Below, piece by piece: positions 5,948 to 9,391 of a stretch of DNA of 9,391 nt. A model generated the notes under the pieces. That model was not told where the DNA came from and made no database searches. It was given only the letters and a program-made list of their open reading frames with translations. The stretch spans positions 1 through 9,391 of the forward strand of contig JAAVAF010000131.1 in NCBI GenBank assembly GCA_014804225.1, given 5' to 3'. Origin of the DNA: Lachnospiraceae bacterium. Its GTDB lineage: Bacteria > Bacillota > Clostridia > Lachnospirales > Lachnospiraceae. The stretch's first letter is position 1; every line of letters starts with the position of its first letter. A program made the translations under genes and the position numbers.

Positions 5948-6217
5948 GTGGACGGTTTAAAAAATATTATGGAAGACGACGTAGAACGGCTATTAAATGA
6001 TTTGTTGCCTACTATGCCCAATGTCTGCAATTGTGAAATTTGCAGAGCCGATATGGCTGCCTATGCACTCAATCGTTTAAAGCCAAATTATGTACGTTCC
6101 AACAAAGGTGAGCTTTTTCATAAAGTGAATACCTCATCAATTCAGGCAAAAACTGATCTTATGAGCGTTGTCATTACTGCTATCAACACAATAGGTGCTC
6201 GTCCCAGTCACGATTAA
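5948..6217 (+). CDS. comFB: ComFB-family small cytoplasmic protein
   Basis: The 89-residue protein has the ComFB family core: CNCEICRADMAAYALNRLKP (residues 27-46) followed by NYV, then a Gly and a C-terminal helix pair ending in VVITAINTIGARPSH. The three cysteines (C27, C29, C32) lie where the family has its proposed metal-binding Cys cluster. The start is the GTG at 5948, because AAGGGGGA lies 7 nt before it; an in-frame ATG at 5915 has no ribosome binding site and would add residues absent from the family. In Bacillus subtilis comFB lies between comFA and comFC and is not essential for transformation; cyanobacterial members have been reported as cyclic-dinucleotide receptors. Here there are no other com genes, so a signalling role is as likely as competence. 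It is monocistronic, with its own promoter and terminator. Confidence 0.85.
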   Translation: MDGLKNIMEDDVERLLNDLLPTMPNVCNCEICRADMAAYALNRLKPNYVRSNKGELFHKVNTSSIQAKTDLMSVVITAINTIGARPSHD

Positions 6218-6243
6218 AGATTTATGCAATATTTTCTAAAAAC

Positions 6244-6286
6244 AAACGGGTTAATTCAACAAATGGATTAACCCGTTTTTATTTTT
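6244..6286. terminator. Strong bidirectional terminator between comFB and nth
   Basis: AAACGGGTTAAT (6244-6255) and ATTAACCCGTTT (6267-6278) form a perfect 12-bp stem with an 11-nt loop. On the plus strand TTTTTATTTTT follows. On the minus strand TTTGTTTTTAG follows, and the nth stop codon lies about 10 bp before the stem. It should end both convergent transcripts. Confidence 0.92.
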
Positions 6287-6287
6287 C

Positions 6288-6941
6288 TCAAATATTCTTT
6301 TTACAAATATCACTCAAACAACACCTGTCGCAATACGGCTTTGTGCGTGCCGTACAGACTTCGCGTCCGTGGTCAACAAGCCTGTGGCAGAAATCACTTC
6401 CCTCTTCGGGCGGGATAATCTCCCACAACGCCATTTCCACTTTCTTAGGCTCTTTTATTCCATCTACAAGACCGATACGGTTTGTGAGCCGTATACAGTG
6501 CGTGTCCGTTACAATCGCCGGCTTTTTAAACACATCTCCCATAATAAGGTTGGCGCTCTTTCTGCCTACTCCGGGAAGTTCCAAAAGCTTGTCAAAATCG
6601 TCGGGAACTTTATCGTTATATTTTTCATGCAGCATCTTCATGCACGCACTGATGTCACGTGCTTTGCTAGGTCCAAGTCCACAGGGCTTTACAATCTCCT
6701 CAATCTCGGAAACCTCTGCCAAAGCCAAAGTTTCCACCGTCGGAAATTTCTCATATAATCCCTGTACTACCACATTGACACGCGCGTCCGTACACTGTGC
6801 CGCAAGCCGCACACTCACCAAAAGCTTCCAAGCCTCGTTATAGTCAAGCGTACAGTCGGAATTCGGATATGCTTCTTTCAGACGCGCAATCACCTCAAGC
6901 GCAAGCGCTTTCTTTTCCTTTGTTTTCTTGCTTTCTTTCAT
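6288..6941 (-). CDS. nth: Endonuclease III (DNA glycosylase/AP lyase)
   Basis: Endonuclease III removes oxidised pyrimidines and nicks at abasic sites in base-excision repair. The 217-residue protein has the helix-hairpin-helix LPGVGRKSA (122-130) with catalytic Lys128, and the catalytic Asp in IVTDTHCIR (D146). The C-terminal 4Fe-4S cluster cysteines are C196, C204, C207 and C213. Their spacing is C-x7-C-x2-C-x5-C, one residue longer in the first gap than the C-x6-C-x2-C-x5-C of the Escherichia coli enzyme. Length fits the family. The ATG directly follows the TAG of aspS (no gap), and GGAG lies five bases before it inside the aspS end, so translation is probably coupled to aspS. It is the last gene of the hisS-aspS-nth operon. 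Confidence 0.96.
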   Translation of the reverse strand: MKESKKTKEKKALALEVIARLKEAYPNSDCTLDYNEAWKLLVSVRLAAQCTDARVNVVVQGLYEKFPTVETLALAEVSEIEEIVKPCGLGPSKARDISACMKMLHEKYNDKVPDDFDKLLELPGVGRKSANLIMGDVFKKPAIVTDTHCIRLTNRIGLVDGIKEPKKVEMALWEIIPPEEGSDFCHRLVDHGREVCTARTKPYCDRCCLSDICKKNI

Positions 6942-8747
6942 CTATTCTCCACTTTTTACAATTGCAATTCCAAGTTCCTCAAGCTGAACGTCGTCTACGA
7001 TATTCGGCGCGTCCGTCATCAGACATGATGCGTCTTTTACCTTCGGGAACGCAATCACCTCACGAATGGAATCTGCCTTTGCCATCAACATTACCATACG
7101 GTCAAGACCAAACGCAAGACCTGCGTGAGGCGGAACACCGTATTTAAACGCATTTAACAAAAATCCAAACCGCTCATTCGCTGTTTCCTTGGAAAGACCG
7201 ATAATCTCAAACATCTTCTCCTGAATATGGTTCTGGAAAATACGCACGCTTCCGCCGCCAAGCTCCGTTCCGTTTAACACAATATCATATGCCTTTGCAC
7301 GCACTTTGCCGGGATCTGTATCAAGCAACTCCAAATCTTCCTCCATTGGCATGGTAAACGGGTGATGCATCGCTACATAACGGTTCTCGTCCTCGCTCCA
7401 CTCAAGCAGCGGGAACTCCGTTACCCAAAGGAAGTTATATTGATTTTTGTCAAGAAGCTCCAGATTTCTTGCAATCTCAAGACGCAGGTTTCCAAGCACG
7501 TCCCATACAACCTTATTCTTGTCCGCCGCAAACAAAAGCAAATCTCCGTTCTCACCGTCCATCGCTTTTACCAGCGCCGCCATTTCCTCCTCTGTCATAA
7601 ACTTTGCAAAAGAAGATTTTAACGTGCCATCCAGCTGAATTGCGATATAAGCAAGTCCCTTTGCGCCAAAACCTTTCGCGAACTCGACAAGGGCGTCAAT
7701 CTTCTTTCTCGGCATCTCGCCCTGTCCCTTTGCATTGATGCCGCGCACAGAACCGCCGTTTTCAAGCGCACCCGTAAACACGCCAAAACCGCAGCCTTTC
7801 ACGACATCGCTCACATTCACAAGTTCCATTCCGAAACGCGTGTCGGGCTTGTCGGAACCGTATCTGTCCATTGCTTCCTGCCACGTCATTCTCTGAATCG
7901 GCAGTTGAATATCAATGCCGACCGTATCTTGAAAAACATGTTTTAACAATCTCTCATTGACTTCAATCACATCATCCACATCGACAAATGAAAGCTCCAT
8001 ATCCACCTGTGTAAACTCCGGCTGTCTGTCCGCACGCAAATCCTCATCGCGGAAACACTTCGCAATCTGGAAATATCTGTCATAACCGGAGCACATCAAA
8101 AGCTGCTTAAAAAGCTGCGGCGACTGTGGAAGCGCATAAAAATTACCCGGATGAATACGGCTTGGCACCAGATAATCCCTTGCGCCCTCCGGCGTTGATT
8201 TATTTAAGATCGGCGTTTCAATCTCCAAAAAGCCTTCGTTCGTCATAAACTCACGAATTTTTGCAACGACGCGGCTTCTCATCATAATCTTCTCCTGCAG
8301 ATCAGGGCGCCGCAGATCAAGATAGCGATACTTTAACCGCAGCTCTTCCTTTGTCTTGGAATCCGCCTCAATCGGAAACGGCGGTGTTTCCGACTCTGAC
8401 AAAATACGAAGCTGTGTCGCACGAATCTCAATATCTCCGGTCTTCATCGCAGCGTTGGCATTGCCCTCGCGCTTTTCCACCTTGCCCACTACCGCGATCA
8501 CAAACTCACTTCTTAAAGACTCCGCCTTTGCAAAATTCTCAGCGTCAACCGCGCGGCTTAAATCCGCACCCTGTTCAAAAATAATCTGCAAAATACCGCT
8601 TCTGTCGCGAAGATCCACAAAAATAATTCCACCCTTGTTTCTGTTTTTCTGCACCCAGCCCATGACTGTGACTTCTTCGCCGACGTTCGCAGCCGAAAGT
8701 TCTGTACATCTGTGGGTTCTCTTCAACCCTTTCATTGATTCTGCCAT
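6942..8747 (-). CDS. aspS: Aspartyl-tRNA synthetase, bacterial type
   Basis: AspRS charges tRNA-Asp with aspartate in the cytoplasm. The 601-residue protein has the bacterial-type layout: an OB-fold anticodon-binding domain (about 8-115, with GWVQKNRNKGGIIFVDLRDR), the class II catalytic core, a GAD insertion (about 290-420) and the end of the core. Motif 2 is FRDEDLRADRQPEFTQ (232-247) and motif 3 GLAFGLDR (543-550). The start at 8747 was chosen because GGAGG lies 5 nt upstream of that ATG; an in-frame ATG four codons earlier (8759) has no such site and itself contributes the GGAGG. The OB-fold carries NKGG at the position that helps separate discriminating from non-discriminating enzymes (His in known non-discriminating ones). 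I cannot tell whether it also charges tRNA-Asn. hisS lies 26 bp upstream and nth directly abuts the stop. Confidence 0.97.
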   Translation of the reverse strand: MAESMKGLKRTHRCTELSAANVGEEVTVMGWVQKNRNKGGIIFVDLRDRSGILQIIFEQGADLSRAVDAENFAKAESLRSEFVIAVVGKVEKREGNANAAMKTGDIEIRATQLRILSESETPPFPIEADSKTKEELRLKYRYLDLRRPDLQEKIMMRSRVVAKIREFMTNEGFLEIETPILNKSTPEGARDYLVPSRIHPGNFYALPQSPQLFKQLLMCSGYDRYFQIAKCFRDEDLRADRQPEFTQVDMELSFVDVDDVIEVNERLLKHVFQDTVGIDIQLPIQRMTWQEAMDRYGSDKPDTRFGMELVNVSDVVKGCGFGVFTGALENGGSVRGINAKGQGEMPRKKIDALVEFAKGFGAKGLAYIAIQLDGTLKSSFAKFMTEEEMAALVKAMDGENGDLLLFAADKNKVVWDVLGNLRLEIARNLELLDKNQYNFLWVTEFPLLEWSEDENRYVAMHHPFTMPMEEDLELLDTDPGKVRAKAYDIVLNGTELGGGSVRIFQNHIQEKMFEIIGLSKETANERFGFLLNAFKYGVPPHAGLAFGLDRMVMLMAKADSIREVIAFPKVKDASCLMTDAPNIVDDVQLEELGIAIVKSGE

Positions 8748-8759
8748 AATTTCCTCCAT

Positions 8760-8777
8760 ACCGTCTAAACGGTTTAG
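8760..8777 (-). repeat. Two overlapping small dyads between hisS and aspS
   Basis: ACCGT-ctaa-ACGGT (8760-8773) and CTAAAC-g-GTTTAG (8765-8777) overlap, so the two foldings are mutually exclusive. They take in the hisS stop codon and end just before the aspS ribosome binding region. The stems are only 5-6 bp. A role in coupling or RNA processing is possible but weakly supported. Confidence 0.3.
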
Positions 8778-9391
8778 TTTTTTAATCCTTCTTTATAAAA
8801 ATCCCAAAACTCCTCATAGCCCTCTGCCATAAGCTGTTCCTTCTGGAATTTCTTGTTCTTGTTCATCCGCGCCACAAGCACCTGCGCGCCGCTTTGCCGC
8901 TCTTTCTGCGCTTGGGCAATCACATTGCAAAGCGCCTCACCCGATATGCCCTTTTCCACAAGATACGCTTTCTTTTTGCTCTGATTCGGAACCTTGAAAC
9001 CGTTCTCCGTCAGTATCAAAATAATTCGCTCAAAGCCGATTGAAAATCCACAGGCAGGAACATCTTTCCCCGTAAATCTGCCAATCATCTTATCATAGCG
9101 TCCGCCGCCGCCGCAGCTTCCGCCAAATTCCGGCATCGCGATTTCAAAAATTGTTCCCGTATAATAAGACATTCCCCGCACTAGCGTCGGGTCAAACACA
9201 AGCCGGAAACAGTCGCTCTTTGTGGCATTCACGCTCTCGATAATCTCTCGAAAGCTTGCTTTCACGTCCTCCTCAAGAAAACCTGTCATTTTCTCCTCAA
9301 TAAACTTTAGCGTATCCTCAGACGCGTTCATCCCTCGAAACAATGATAAATATTTATCAATATTTTCCTGTGGATATCCCTCCGCGATCAG
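8774..9391 (-). CDS. hisS: Histidyl-tRNA synthetase, C-terminal part (5' end outside window)
   Basis: The reading frame stays open to the window edge, so this is the last 205 residues of a longer protein; a TTG-initiated reading from 9343 is not the real start. Visible signatures of class II HisRS: the histidine-specific motif PTLVRGMSYYTGTIFEI (68-84 of the visible part), GGGGRYDKMIG, and motif 3 GFSIGFERI. The usual Asp in RGLDYY is Ser here. The C-terminal anticodon-binding domain is short. After the ER of motif 3 only about 84 residues remain, against roughly 110 in the Escherichia coli enzyme, and the usual terminal block (VVILGE then VKDL-like) is missing. It may belong to a divergent short HisRS branch. 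The HisRS paralogue HisZ is less likely, since the catalytic Arg motif is kept and aspS follows 26 bp downstream, a common hisS-aspS pairing. Confidence 0.9.
   Translation of the reverse strand: MIAEGYPQENIDKYLSLFRGMNASEDTLKFIEEKMTGFLEEDVKASFREIIESVNATKSDCFRLVFDPTLVRGMSYYTGTIFEIAMPEFGGSCGGGGRYDKMIGRFTGKDVPACGFSIGFERIILILTENGFKVPNQSKKKAYLVEKGISGEALCNVIAQAQKERQSGAQVLVARMNKNKKFQKEQLMAEGYEEFWDFYKEGLKN

Noticed and set aside
7362..8832. Several plus-strand open frames opposite aspS and hisS
   Set aside because: All are antisense shadows of the conserved synthetase genes, without ribosome binding sites or recognisable protein features.
1..9391. CRISPR arrays, insertion sequences, prophage genes, tRNA genes, T-box or other riboswitch leaders
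   Set aside because: No direct repeat arrays, transposase-like frames or recognisable RNA-gene signatures were seen; the start of the hisS operon, where a T-box might be, is outside the window.

Overview
The window looks like chromosomal DNA of a low-to-mid GC Gram-positive bacterium of the class Clostridia, most plausibly a Lachnospiraceae-type organism. Evidence for this: strong AGGAGG-type ribosome binding sites, AT-rich sigma-A-like promoters, U-tract terminators, an anaerobe-style AhpC/flavoprotein peroxidase pair, and a hisS-aspS gene order. This placement rests on protein character and gene order and was not checked by a search. I see no insertion sequence, prophage gene, CRISPR array, tRNA or rRNA.

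Layout, left to right. (1) A minus-strand two-gene unit at 52-1792: a two-TM protein with a TPM-like outer domain and a Gly/Ser/Arg/His/Tyr-rich N-terminus, followed by a PspA/IM30 membrane-protection protein. It ends in a good intrinsic terminator at 2-34 and starts from a promoter region that carries a 7+7 bp dyad. (2) Divergent from it, rarA (1963-3279, plus strand), with an excellent promoter and an N-terminal QLSLF motif that resembles a sliding-clamp-binding peptide. (3) A minus-strand peroxide-detoxification pair: AhpC (5094-5657) followed by an AhpF-like flavoprotein (3305-4963). In the flavoprotein the two AhpF modules appear in reversed order, with the thioredoxin-reductase core first and the double-thioredoxin-fold 'N-terminal domain' last. 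Three hairpins lie between the two genes. (4) Divergent from ahpC, a small ComFB-family protein (5948-6217, GTG start), closed by a strong bidirectional terminator at 6244-6286. (5) A minus-strand operon that enters from the right edge: hisS (5' end outside the window), aspS, nth.

How the genes work together. AhpC reduces peroxides and the AhpF-like protein should recycle it with NADH. PspA and its membrane-anchored partner form a probable envelope-stress pair. RarA and endonuclease III serve genome maintenance but are in separate units. HisRS and AspRS are translation genes, with nth translationally coupled behind aspS. Most of the window is ordinary housekeeping. The parts that deserve a second look are the permuted AhpF, the TPM-like/PspA pair, the short C-terminus of HisRS, the orphan ComFB, and the dyads in the ahpC-comFB and rarA-pspA intergenic regions.
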